Assembly: GCA_031411495.1 (NCBI GenBank)
Contig: JANOBD010000053.1
Location: 1-64,000, forward strand
Length of the DNA: 64,000 bases
Direction: 5' to 3'
Source of the DNA: JANOBD01 sp031411495
GTDB taxonomy: Bacteria > Planctomycetota > Phycisphaerae > Tepidisphaerales > Tepidisphaeraceae
How positions within the stretch are numbered: the first letter of the stretch is position 1; every line of letters begins with the position of its first letter. The position numbers and the translations under genes are program-made. The notes beneath the pieces were generated by a model that was given only the letters and a program-made list of their open reading frames with translations, was not told the origin of the DNA and did not search any database. Of the stretch, positions 25,076-33,507 are shown piece by piece.

Positions 25076-26665
25076 ATGACCTCATTTGCAGGAAATCGGC
25101 CGCCCGCGATTGCCGCGCGCGGCATGGTCGCGACGTCGCAGCCGCAAGCGGTCCGTGCCGGTTTGTCGATGCTCGAAGCGGGCGGCAATGCCGTCGATGC
25201 GATGATCGCGATGGCGACGACGCTGACCGTGGTCGAGCCGACCTCCAACGGCATCGGCGGCGACGCGTTCGCGCTGGTCTGGGACGGGACGAAGCTCCAC
25301 GGTTACAACGGCTCCGGACGATCGCCGGCGATGCTTTCGCTCGAGCGCATCCAGCGCGATGGAAGCCAAACAATGCCCGCGCGCGGCTGGCTCACCGTCA
25401 CCGTACCCGGTGCGCCCGCTGCATGGCGCGATCTGCATGAACGATTCGGCAAGTTGACGTTCGACACGGTGCTCTCGCCCGCGATCGATGCCGCCGAGCG
25501 AGGCTTTGCCGTCACGCCCACAGTCGCATACTGGTGGAACCGCGCCGCCGACGCATACTCGAAATACATCGGCCGCGAGTACGACGGCTGGCACGCGACG
25601 TTCACGAACAATGGCCGGGCGCCGCTCATCGGAGAGATCGTCCGGCTGCCGGATCACGCGCTGACCCTGGGGGAGATCGCTGCTACGAAGTCCGGATCGT
25701 TCTACGAAGGCGGTCTCGCAAAACAGATCGCCGACTTCGCGCGCGACACCGGCGGCCTGATTACCGAAGCCGATCTCGCCGCGCATCGCGGCGACTTCGT
25801 GGAACCCATCTCCGCGCGCTATCGCGATCACGACGTCTGGGAAATCCCGCCCAACGGGCAGGGCATCGCCGCGCTGCTGGCGCTGAACATCCTCGACGGC
25901 CTCGACCTGCAATCGCTCGACGAAGTCGAATCGACCCACCTCGCGCTCGAGGCGATGAAACTCGCCTTCGCGGATGTTCAGACTTGCGTGTCGGACCCGG
26001 CGACGATGCGCACCAAAATCGATGATCTGCTCTCGGCCCGCTATGCGGCTTCGCAGCGCGCCCGCATCACAGATCGCGCGCAAATCCATCCGCACGGCGA
26101 AGCCGCACGCGGCGGAACCGTCTATCTCTGTGCCGCGGATGCGGATGGCATGTTGGTCAGCTACATCCAGTCCAACTACGCCGGCTTCGGCTCGGGCATC
26201 GTCGTGCCCGGAACGGGCATCGCGCTGCAGAATCGCGGCAGCGGCTTCAGCCTCGACCCGAATCATCCCAACGTGGTCGCGCCGGGCAAACGTCCGTTCC
26301 ACACCATCATCCCGGGCTTCCTCACGCGGAATGAGAAACCCATCGGCCCGTTCGGCGTGATGGGCGGCCACATGCAGCCGCAGGGACACGTGCAGATGAT
26401 GATCCACACGCTCGATCGCCTGCTCGATCCGCAGGCCAGCCTCGACCGGCCGCGCTGGCACTGGTCGAAAGCGAACGAGGTCGTCTTCGAGGAAGGATTT
26501 GGCCCGTCCGTCATCGATGCGCTGCGCGAGCGCGGTCATGAAATCACGCTCGCGCCATCCTCCAGCGGAACCTTCGGCCGTGGGCAGATCATCTGGAAGC
26601 TTCCCAACGGGGCGTACGTGGCGGGAAGCGATTGTCGGGCCGACGGTCTGGCGCTGGGGCTTTGA
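25076..26665 (+). CDS. Gamma-glutamyltransferase family protein
   Basis: 529 residues, the family length. Marks of the Ntn-hydrolase GGT fold: EAGGNAVDAMIA, SNGIGGDAFALVW, PGAPAAW, TEADLAAHRGDFVEP, PPNGQGIAALLALNIL, and the processing site RGGTVYLCAAD, where Thr becomes the nucleophile of the small subunit. FGSGIVVPGTGIALQNRG and GVMGGHMQPQGHVQ follow. No signal peptide, so a cytoplasmic YwrD-like form that hydrolyses or transfers gamma-glutamyl groups, or a related acylase. Autocleavage is inferred. Confidence 0.88.
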   Translation: MTSFAGNRPPAIAARGMVATSQPQAVRAGLSMLEAGGNAVDAMIAMATTLTVVEPTSNGIGGDAFALVWDGTKLHGYNGSGRSPAMLSLERIQRDGSQTMPARGWLTVTVPGAPAAWRDLHERFGKLTFDTVLSPAIDAAERGFAVTPTVAYWWNRAADAYSKYIGREYDGWHATFTNNGRAPLIGEIVRLPDHALTLGEIAATKSGSFYEGGLAKQIADFARDTGGLITEADLAAHRGDFVEPISARYRDHDVWEIPPNGQGIAALLALNILDGLDLQSLDEVESTHLALEAMKLAFADVQTCVSDPATMRTKIDDLLSARYAASQRARITDRAQIHPHGEAARGGTVYLCAADADGMLVSYIQSNYAGFGSGIVVPGTGIALQNRGSGFSLDPNHPNVVAPGKRPFHTIIPGFLTRNEKPIGPFGVMGGHMQPQGHVQMMIHTLDRLLDPQASLDRPRWHWSKANEVVFEEGFGPSVIDALRERGHEITLAPSSSGTFGRGQIIWKLPNGAYVAGSDCRADGLALGL

Positions 26666-26773
26666 CGATTGAATCAGTTCTTCCGCAAGCCCAGTAGAGA
26701 ATCGCGGACTCGTCTTGTTGCGTGCGGTCAGTTCCCGGGCTGTGACGCATCCGTTCGCGTTAGTATCAAACGC

Positions 26774-27514
26774 ATGGGATTGAATGAACTCGACCGGATG
26801 CTCGCCGACTGGGCCAACGGATTGCAGTGGCCGATGGATGGCGTGTTCAAGCTGTTTCTCGCCGCCGTCTGCGGCGGGCTCGTCGGGCTCGAGCGCGAAG
26901 TCCGCGGGCGGCAGGCGGGCTTTCGCACCAACCTCCTGGTCTGTCTCGGCAGCGCGCTGGTGATGGTCGTCAGCATGCAGTTCGCCACCAACCAACTCCA
27001 CATCAACCCGCGCCCGGGCATCAACGTCAACATCGACCCGGCACGCATCGCTTACAGTGTCATGACCGGCGTCGGCTTTCTCGGCGCGGGTACCATCGTT
27101 CAGAGCAAGGCCGGCATGATTCGCGGACTCACTACCGCGGCCGGCATGTGGTGCGTCGCCGCCATCGGTCTGTGTGCGGGCTTCGGCCTGCCGCTCATGA
27201 CCATCCTCGCCACCCTGATGGTGCTCACCAGCCTGTGGATTCTCGATTACGTCGAAGACATCCTGCCCAAGCGCCGATATCGATATCTGATCGTCCGCAG
27301 GCCGTGGGAGGTCGGCTGCATTTCCTCGACGGTGGAGTATTTGAAGAAGCACGGCATGGACGTGATTGATGCCGCCTTCGAGCGCAGCGACGATCTTAAG
27401 GAGGTCGACATCAAGCTCCACATCGCCTTCGTCGACAAGAAACAGTTCTACAGTGCCGAACGACAGCTCGAAGGCGATGGAACCCTGCAACTGATCGAAA
27501 CGCGCGACGCGTGA
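26774..27514 (+). CDS. MgtC/SapB family membrane protein
   Basis: 246 residues. N-terminal four or five TM segments with the MgtC signature: LFLAAVCGGLVGLEREVRGRQAGFRTNLLVC, GVGFLGAGTIVQ and GLTTAAGMWCVAAIGL (given in pieces). The C-terminal about 80 residues are an ACT-like soluble domain. MgtC proteins modulate Mg2+ homeostasis and ATP synthase in other bacteria; the exact role here is unknown. Start 26774 begins the protein just before the first amphipathic segment. Confidence 0.85.
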   Translation: MGLNELDRMLADWANGLQWPMDGVFKLFLAAVCGGLVGLEREVRGRQAGFRTNLLVCLGSALVMVVSMQFATNQLHINPRPGINVNIDPARIAYSVMTGVGFLGAGTIVQSKAGMIRGLTTAAGMWCVAAIGLCAGFGLPLMTILATLMVLTSLWILDYVEDILPKRRYRYLIVRRPWEVGCISSTVEYLKKHGMDVIDAAFERSDDLKEVDIKLHIAFVDKKQFYSAERQLEGDGTLQLIETRDA

Positions 27515-27530
27515 TCGCGCAGGATGTGGT

Positions 27531-28025
27531 TCACAACACCTTCCGCATCTCGAACTCGAGAAACTTCGAATCATTGGGATAGGGGATCGTGTTGCCCGTC
27601 TTTACGAAACCGAGCCGCTCGTAAAACGCGATCGCGCCCACGTTCCAGTCGGTCACGTGCAGCAGCATCGCCCCGACGCCTTGAGCCCGGCACCAGTCCA
27701 CGCAAGCCCGGACGAGCTTTTCGCCGACGCGGAGCCGCCGGTGTGTCGGCGCGACCCACATGGAAAAGAGCGTCGCGGTCGACGGGTCGTCGGGGTGCTT
27801 GAACGCGCCGGCGATGCCGCAAGGCGCGTCGTCGTCGAACGCGAGGTGGGCGCACGACAGGCCGCTCTCATGCCTGGCGATCCGTTCGAGCCATTGCTGC
27901 GGCGTGAACGCCGATTCGTTCGCGTAGGTTGACCCGAATGCCAGCGGCGTATCCTTGAGCGCGGCGAGGCGCGTCTCCCGATAGGAATCGAGCCTTTCGA
28001 TGTTGACGGGTTCGATGCGGATCAT
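27531..28025 (-). CDS. GNAT-family N-acetyltransferase
   Basis: 164 residues. MIRIEPVNIERLDSYRETRL opens the GNAT fold; the acetyl-CoA site is VAPTHRRLRVGEKLV (Q/RxxGxG/A-like, here RRLRVG), and the closing strand and helix are DWNVGAIAFYERLGFVKTG. Substrate unknown. It ends 17 bases from the convergent MgtC gene and lies upstream of the ogt-like gene in the same direction. Confidence 0.85.
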   Translation of the reverse strand: MIRIEPVNIERLDSYRETRLAALKDTPLAFGSTYANESAFTPQQWLERIARHESGLSCAHLAFDDDAPCGIAGAFKHPDDPSTATLFSMWVAPTHRRLRVGEKLVRACVDWCRAQGVGAMLLHVTDWNVGAIAFYERLGFVKTGNTIPYPNDSKFLEFEMRKVL

Positions 28026-28065
28026 GCGATGGTGGGGTCGACACTGGGGAAGACACACTTGGACG

Positions 28066-28581
28066 TCATTCGACGAGTTCGAACAGGCTCATCTCGACGC
28101 GCAGCGAGCCTTCGTGAGTCAGCAGGAAGCGCTTGCGTTCGAGCCCGCCGCCGAAGCCGGTAAGCGATCCATCCGCGCCGATCACACGATGACAGGGGAT
28201 GATGATCGCGATCGGGTTTCGTCCGTTGGCGAGTCCGACCGCGCGAGAGGCGTTCACGTCGCCGACTTGCCGGGCAAGTTCGCCGTAGCTGAGCGTCCGG
28301 CCGAACGGGATGTCGAGCAGGGCGTCCCACACGCGTTTCTGGAACGCCGTGCCGCACGGCCGCAGCGGCAGATCGAACGCGATGCGTTTCCGCGCGAAGT
28401 ATTCATCGAGTTGCACCGCCGCCCGCGTCAGCAGGGGGTCGTGGTCGTCGCGGGTCCAGTTCGACTCGGCGCCCAACGGCTCGCCGCGATGGGTTGCGAA
28501 CTGCAGCATGACGATCGCATCGCCCTCGGCGACGAGGAGCAGTGAATCGATCGGCGAATCGAGGAGCGTGTAGCGGATCAT
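28066..28581 (-). CDS. ogt: Methylated-DNA--protein-cysteine methyltransferase
   Basis: 171 residues. The active site IPCHRVIG is intact, preceded by FGRTLSYGELARQVG (helix-turn-helix minor-groove contacts) and followed by LTGFGGGLERKRFLL. An N-terminal RNase-H-like domain is present (Ogt type, no Ada zinc domain). It repairs O6-alkylguanine in DNA by a suicide reaction. The start is taken at ATG 28581; two in-frame starts further out (28599, 28611) have no better ribosome site. Confidence 0.92.
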   Translation of the reverse strand: MIRYTLLDSPIDSLLLVAEGDAIVMLQFATHRGEPLGAESNWTRDDHDPLLTRAAVQLDEYFARKRIAFDLPLRPCGTAFQKRVWDALLDIPFGRTLSYGELARQVGDVNASRAVGLANGRNPIAIIIPCHRVIGADGSLTGFGGGLERKRFLLTHEGSLRVEMSLFELVE

Positions 28582-28750
28582 CCAAAGCAGTATCGCCATC
28601 CGGAGGGACAAATGGAATTCCCATGGACGCCGTCCTCTGCGCTTCTGCGGTGTCTGGTTCGCTAAGACCGCTTGTCACCCACCGGGTGTTTCACGATTGC
28701 GTTGGTGAAACAGTGATTACAATGTAACTTTCGCCCGCAGGAGAAACCCA

Positions 28751-29602
28751 ATGCCCCGACTTCGCCTCACCGTCATGCTCTTGTGTCTCATCGGTCTGAC
28801 CTTCTCATTCGCGTTCGCGCAGGATGCGGGCAAGCGGCTGGTCATCATGATGAAGGACGGCACGACGATTTCCGGCGAGCTGATCGAAGTCACGCCCGCC
28901 GTCGTCAAGATCAAGCCCAACCCCAAGGCCGACCCGATCGAGATCTCGTGGCAGAAAATCCGCAAGCTCGGCAACGGCACGACGCGGGAAAGCATCGTCA
29001 AGGAATGGCAGAAGTCGCACGTGGCAGAACTCTGCGTCACCTGCCAGGGAACCGCAACGACCAAGTGCACCACGTGCGAAGGCAAGGGCGTGAAGCCGTC
29101 GGAGGCTACGCCGTGCACGCAATGCGCTGGCAGCGGCAACCTCGGCCCGTGCAAGACGCCTAAGTGTGTCGACGGAATGATCCCGTGTCCGGGCAAGTGC
29201 CTGAAGGCGGACAGTTTCACCGGGACGCCGGATGCGGAAGGCAAGCGTTGGCGGAAGTTCCGAGGCAAGGGCGGCAACGAGCTGAAGATCAGCGATGCGC
29301 ACGTCGGGGAAGTGGTGGAGATGGAAAACGGCGAGCCGACCATGAAAGGGCCGTGCCCGATCTGCAACGGCACGACGCGCGTGCCTGACCCGGCGTGCGG
29401 CGGTACCAGCCTGAAGCGCTGCAACCTGTGTCGTGGTGCCGGCGTCATCGGCCCCAAGTGCGACACCTGCAAAGGGACCGGCCAGATGGAATGCCCGGAC
29501 TGCAAAGGCACCGGGCTCAAGCCTGTGAGCGCGCCGACAGAAGGGCAGACGCCGCCGGAGGGTCAGACGCCAACCGACGGCCAGCCGCCCGCCGCTAACT
29601 GA
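28751..29602 (+). CDS. Secreted protein with DnaJ-type CxxCxGxG zinc fingers
   Basis: 283 residues. Signal peptide (MLLCLIGLTFSFAFA), then an Sm-like or beta-barrel start (MMKDGTTISGELIEV). Two clusters of DnaJ-type zinc-binding repeats follow: CVTCQGTATTKCTTCEGKG and CTQCAGSG near residues 95-130, and CPICNGTTR, CNLCRGAG, CDTCKGTG, CPDCKGTG near 200-265. No J domain. A DnaJ-like disulfide or protein-binding role outside the cytoplasm is plausible. The tail is Pro/Thr/Gln-rich with the repeat GQTPPEGQTPTDGQ. Confidence 0.8.
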   Translation: MPRLRLTVMLLCLIGLTFSFAFAQDAGKRLVIMMKDGTTISGELIEVTPAVVKIKPNPKADPIEISWQKIRKLGNGTTRESIVKEWQKSHVAELCVTCQGTATTKCTTCEGKGVKPSEATPCTQCAGSGNLGPCKTPKCVDGMIPCPGKCLKADSFTGTPDAEGKRWRKFRGKGGNELKISDAHVGEVVEMENGEPTMKGPCPICNGTTRVPDPACGGTSLKRCNLCRGAGVIGPKCDTCKGTGQMECPDCKGTGLKPVSAPTEGQTPPEGQTPTDGQPPAAN

Positions 29603-30211
29603 AACAAAGTTCTCTGGTCCCCCTCCCCGGAAATCCGGGGAAAGGACAGGAGCGGGGCCAAAAGGCGTCGAGCATCCACGGCGCGTTCCGGCCCCGTTCG
29701 CCTCCTCTCGCCAATGCCCTCTCTTCCAGTTGCCGACGCAATTTCGAAATGAACGATGGTCGCGCTGCGCGAAAGCGCAGAAATGCGCAGCGCCTCGAGT
29801 AACGGTATGGGGCGCGAAAACCATTCGCACCAATCACTCGCGACGGCCGGGTCCCGTGGCTTGCACCCGCGCAGGGCTGCCGCACCGCTCGATCCGGGGC
29901 CTTTTCGCGAAAGCTCCAGCGGAAACGCAGATTGCGTGCATTCGGCGCTCCGGACCGATGCAACGAAATGCAAGGGAATGCAAGACTCTTCGAGACCGCA
30001 GACGGTGTTGCATTCGCCCACTTCCGACCCAAAACGCGGACGCATCGCGCCAGAGCCCGGCCCCCCGATTCGGCAATCGAAAATCGGCAATCGGAAACCG
30101 AAATGGATTTCGCCGCGCGTCAGTCCGGACTCTGCAAATAAACCCCGCCGGCGTCCGTTGCCCTTATCGGGGTCAACGGCCACGATTCACTTCATGTGGC
30201 AGGAGCAGTCC
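29603..30211. other. 609-bp intergenic region with a repeat element
   Basis: Contains the repeat at 29616-29659. A plus-strand frame is open across most of it, but its codon usage is unlike its neighbours and its predicted peptide is low-complexity; it ends with stretches such as ATCGGCAATCGGAAACCG that look like intergenic repeat debris. No gene is supported before the ATG at 30212. Confidence 0.55.
29616..29659 (-). repeat. Intergenic palindromic repeat (CCCCTC..CCGGGGAGGGG type)
   Basis: On the minus strand it reads TCCTTTCCCCGGATTTCCGGGG followed by AGGGGGACC (in two pieces), with a CCCCGGA-TTTCCGGGG core palindrome. It is the same kind of repeat as the one at 60029-60074 that sits inside the dehydrogenase gene. 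Repeats of this general form occur in many bacterial genomes. Confidence 0.65.
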
Positions 30212-32089
30212 ATGCAGTCGCTTCCCAACCAGGGCCTTGTCAAAGAGGTCGAATTGCAGCCAGCGCCCGCCGGCGAACATTCCGCGATGGGGTGGATGAG
30301 CGTGCTGATCGTCGTGGCGCTCTTCGCCGTGCTGATCGCCGCCCACTTTGCGCCGGCCATCACCGAGCCCGACGACAACGGGTATTTCGCGCAGGCCACG
30401 CGCTGGGTTCGGGGCGGCACGACGTGGTTCAGGAGTGCGAGCGATGCCGAATATATCGGCATGCACTGGCTGCTGGACGACAAGGGCACCGCAGCGCCGG
30501 CGGATGACATCTACGTCAGCCGCTACCCGCCCGGCCTGCCGGCGCTGATTGCCGTCGCGTACATGGCCGGCGGATACAAAGCCGCCATGCTGGTGAATCC
30601 GCTGCTCGCGATCGGCTCACTCGTCGGCTTCTACTTCATGGCCCGGCGATTGATCCCCGTCGGCTGGGCGCTCACCGGCGTCGTGCTGCTGGCCACCAAC
30701 CCGACCTTCATCGCCCACACGCTCGCGGGCGATGCGCACATGGCCGTCACCTTCTGCCTGGTCTGGGGAACGGGCCTGCTCCTGCTCTGGTCGAAGTATG
30801 ATAAGCTCTGGCAGATCTTCCTGGCCGGGCTCGTGCTAGGATGTGTGCCGAGCATTCGCTATCCCGATTCGCTCATCGCGCTGGGCGTGGGCGCGTTCGT
30901 TCTGGGATACTGGAAATCGAAAAAGAATTTCCCGCTGCACCTCGGCACTGCAATCGCCGGCGCGCTCATCCCCATCGTCCCGCTTCTCGTGCGCAACCAG
31001 CTCGTGCTCGGCGGGTTCTGGAAGACCGGCTACGCCCTCACCAACGAACAGACCGGCTTCAGCTTTGCCTACTTCAAGCAGCACGCGATCCAGTACATCC
31101 AGATTATCCAGGGCGACGGGCTGGGCATCGTGTTCGCGCTGGGGCTGATCGGCATCGCGTGGATGCTCTGCGTCCGCGGAACGCGCGCCCTGGGCGCGAT
31201 GCTCGCACTCTTCGTCGTGCCGATGCTGCTGCTCTATATGGCCTACTACTGGGCGCCGGGCGGCAACAGCGCGGCCACCATGCGGTTCCTGCTGCCAACG
31301 TTCCCGATCTATATTCTCGCCGGCATGTGGATGCTCGCGACGGCGACGAAGCCAGCGCCTCGCGCCGTGTTGGTCGCGCTGCCGATCGTGCTCGTGTCGT
31401 TCCAGCTCCTCTGGGGCACGGGCGATGCGCTGCAGAGCCTGAACCGGATGGCGTTCTCCAAGCGGGCGCTCACGACGATCACCGAAGACCTCCGCGCGAT
31501 CGCCAAGCGCGATGATGTCGTCGTCACCAGCGGCGCGGTGCTGCAGCATGCCGACTTCGTCCGCGAGTGGAAGCTGGCGGACATGAGCATGATCCGTGGA
31601 GGCGGATTCGGTGGACCGGGTGGGGGCCCCGGCGGCCGCATGTTCGGCGGCGACGATAACGGCCCCTCGCCGATGCAAGGCGAAAAGCAGAAGCGACTCG
31701 GCGAACTCTACACCGGCACGACGCAGCAACGCCTCGAGAAGTTCGCCGGCGATGTGAGGGCCTGGACAGGGGCAACGGACTCGTCCGCCGCCGGTGAAGG
31801 CCACAGCGTGTTCATCGTGTGTAGCGAGTCGGAGCTGCGCCAGACCTTTGGCCGCGATAACCCGACGGTGAATATTATCCGGCGCATCGACCTTCCGAAG
31901 CGCCCGGCAGACCCACAACCGCGCGGCGGCTTGGGAGGTCCCGGCGGCGGACCTCCCGGCATGGGCGGCCCGGGCGGCGGCGGGCCGGGAGGACGTCAGG
32001 GTGGCGGTGGCGGTATGTTCGGCATGCAGAACCTCGACGGCACGACGTGGATCATAGCGAAATGGACGCCGGCCGCGAAGGCGATTTGA
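30212..32089 (+). CDS. Membrane glycosyltransferase (GT39/ArnT-like, GT-C fold)
   Basis: 625 residues. About ten membrane segments from residue 28. The first loop carries ITEPDDNGYFAQATRW, the Asp-Asp motif typical of GT-C enzymes that use polyprenyl-phosphate sugars, followed by the YVSRYPPGLPALIA block. Residues about 470-625 are a soluble region with long Gly-rich stretches (FGGPGGGPGGRMFGG; PGGGGPGGRQGGGGG). It probably glycosylates proteins or lipids at the outer face of the inner membrane. ATG 30212 has GGCAGGAGCAG upstream and matches the start of conserved hydrophobicity. Confidence 0.75.
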   Translation: MQSLPNQGLVKEVELQPAPAGEHSAMGWMSVLIVVALFAVLIAAHFAPAITEPDDNGYFAQATRWVRGGTTWFRSASDAEYIGMHWLLDDKGTAAPADDIYVSRYPPGLPALIAVAYMAGGYKAAMLVNPLLAIGSLVGFYFMARRLIPVGWALTGVVLLATNPTFIAHTLAGDAHMAVTFCLVWGTGLLLLWSKYDKLWQIFLAGLVLGCVPSIRYPDSLIALGVGAFVLGYWKSKKNFPLHLGTAIAGALIPIVPLLVRNQLVLGGFWKTGYALTNEQTGFSFAYFKQHAIQYIQIIQGDGLGIVFALGLIGIAWMLCVRGTRALGAMLALFVVPMLLLYMAYYWAPGGNSAATMRFLLPTFPIYILAGMWMLATATKPAPRAVLVALPIVLVSFQLLWGTGDALQSLNRMAFSKRALTTITEDLRAIAKRDDVVVTSGAVLQHADFVREWKLADMSMIRGGGFGGPGGGPGGRMFGGDDNGPSPMQGEKQKRLGELYTGTTQQRLEKFAGDVRAWTGATDSSAAGEGHSVFIVCSESELRQTFGRDNPTVNIIRRIDLPKRPADPQPRGGLGGPGGGPPGMGGPGGGGPGGRQGGGGGMFGMQNLDGTTWIIAKWTPAAKAI

Positions 32090-32169
32090 TCCGCGAAGGT
32101 ACGCGCAGGAGCGCGCAGGAGCGCGAAGTGAAGGTGCGGACTCGATCCGCACGGGAACACGCGGAGTGT

Positions 32170-32583
32170 TCACACCGGCTCGTGGAAATAGAAACACAGC
32201 CCGTCCGGCGCGACGATGAAGAAGACCTGAAACTGCTTTCCGTCCCGGTTGTCGATGCGCCAATTGCCCACGGCGAGGCCGACGGACTCGAACTCGACTT
32301 TGAGTGCGTGGATGTTCGAGACGAGAATGGCGGCGCCGTCCTGGGTTGAATCGCGGCCGTTTTCCGCGAAGCCGATGCGCGCGCCGTCGCGCTGGAGGAT
32401 GACGGTGCGGACCGGCTCGTCGCGTCGCTCGAGTTCCGTCATGCCGAAGTGTTTCGCGTACCACGCCGCGGCGTCGTCCCGGCTCTTGACCGGCAGCGCG
32501 AGCACATCGTCCTGAAAGGCGGATGCCGATTTGAATCGGGGATTACTCAACGCAGGTCTCCGGTTTGAAGCGGCCGGGTGCAT
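32170..32583 (-). CDS. VOC-family (glyoxalase/bleomycin resistance-like) protein
   Basis: 137 residues with one beta-alpha-beta-beta-beta module pair: VKSRDDAAAWYAKHFGM, ARIGFAEN, VSNIHALKVEFESVGLAVG, and the closing IVAPDGLCFYFHEP, where the E is the usual metal ligand. Substrate unknown. It follows the btpA-like gene by 20 bases in the same direction, so both may be cotranscribed. Confidence 0.75.
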   Translation of the reverse strand: MHPAASNRRPALSNPRFKSASAFQDDVLALPVKSRDDAAAWYAKHFGMTELERRDEPVRTVILQRDGARIGFAENGRDSTQDGAAILVSNIHALKVEFESVGLAVGNWRIDNRDGKQFQVFFIVAPDGLCFYFHEPV

Positions 32584-32603
32584 TTCGAACAGACACCCGC
32601 CGT

Positions 32604-33410
32604 TCACCCCCTCACCTTCTTCACGAACGCTCTCACGCGTTCCGGGTCGACGGGCTCGGCGACTTTGCCGTTGTGTTTGAAGTGGGTGCCGACGATGAAG
32701 CCGTCGACGTGGTCGAGGAACGAGCCGACGCTTTCGACCGTGACGCCGGAGCCGATATAGATCGGCGTGCCGGGGGCGACGGCGCGGATCTTTTTGGCCA
32801 TGGCGGGGTCGGTGGGTTTGCCGGTGCCGGTTCCGGAGACGATCAGGCCATCGGCGCCGCCGCGCTCCATCGTGTCGGCCACTTCCTCTTCGATCGGGCG
32901 CGGCGCGAGCGGGGCGGAGTGTTTGACGTCGATGTCGGCCAGCACCTTGATGTCTGAAGCGTTGATCATCCGCTTCAGGCGCGCGAGTTCGGCACTGGCG
33001 CCTTCGATTACGCCCTGGTCGGTCAAGCGAGCCGCGGTGAGGACGTTCACGCGGATGAACTTCGCGCCGGTCGCGCACGCGATCGAGAGCGCCGCACACG
33101 CGTCGTTGCGGAGCACGTTCACGCCGACGGGCGTGTCACGGATGGCGGAGACGGCGCTGCGGATCTCGACGATAGCCGCCGTCATGGCGGCGATGGTGGA
33201 GGCGGGGACGCCGGTCTTGAAGAACGGCAGGTCGCCGAAATTCTCGACCATGATGGCGTCGACGCCGCCGTCCTGCAGGGCAAGCGCATCGGAGAGGGCG
33301 TCGCGGATGATCTCATTCATGTCGCCGCGATATGCGGAAGAGCCGGGCAGCGGACGAAGGTGGACCATGCCGATGACGGCCTTGGCAACGGGGATGGTGG
33401 AAGTTGGCAT
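32604..33410 (-). CDS. BtpA/SgcQ family protein
   Basis: 268 residues, TIM-barrel family. Diagnostic pieces are AVIGMVHLRPLPGS, AIMVENFGDLPF, PVGVNVLRNDACAALSIA, DIKVLADIDVKHSAPL and GLIVSGTGTG. BtpA is linked to photosystem I assembly in cyanobacteria and homologs occur in many bacteria with unknown function. The start at 33410 gives the family's usual length; the longer frame to 33551 has no conserved sequence. Confidence 0.88.
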   Translation of the reverse strand: MPTSTIPVAKAVIGMVHLRPLPGSSAYRGDMNEIIRDALSDALALQDGGVDAIMVENFGDLPFFKTGVPASTIAAMTAAIVEIRSAVSAIRDTPVGVNVLRNDACAALSIACATGAKFIRVNVLTAARLTDQGVIEGASAELARLKRMINASDIKVLADIDVKHSAPLAPRPIEEEVADTMERGGADGLIVSGTGTGKPTDPAMAKKIRAVAPGTPIYIGSGVTVESVGSFLDHVDGFIVGTHFKHNGKVAEPVDPERVRAFVKKVRG

Positions 33411-33507
33411 TGGCGCGAGTGTAGACTCTGGGCCTCGCTTGCGGAATCCGATTTGCGATTCCGTTGAGATGTCGGGCCTGTATTTTCGCCATAGCCTCAG
33501 AGAACGG

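Noticed and set aside
25082..27574. 830-codon frame on the minus strand opposite the gamma-glutamyltransferase and mgtC genes
   Set aside because: Both plus-strand genes match known families over their full length; the antisense peptide has no recognisable sequence.
29756..30193. Long N-terminal extension of the GT-C glycosyltransferase frame
   Set aside because: The peptide is low-complexity and made partly of repeat debris, while the ATG at 30212 has a ribosome site and begins conserved sequence.
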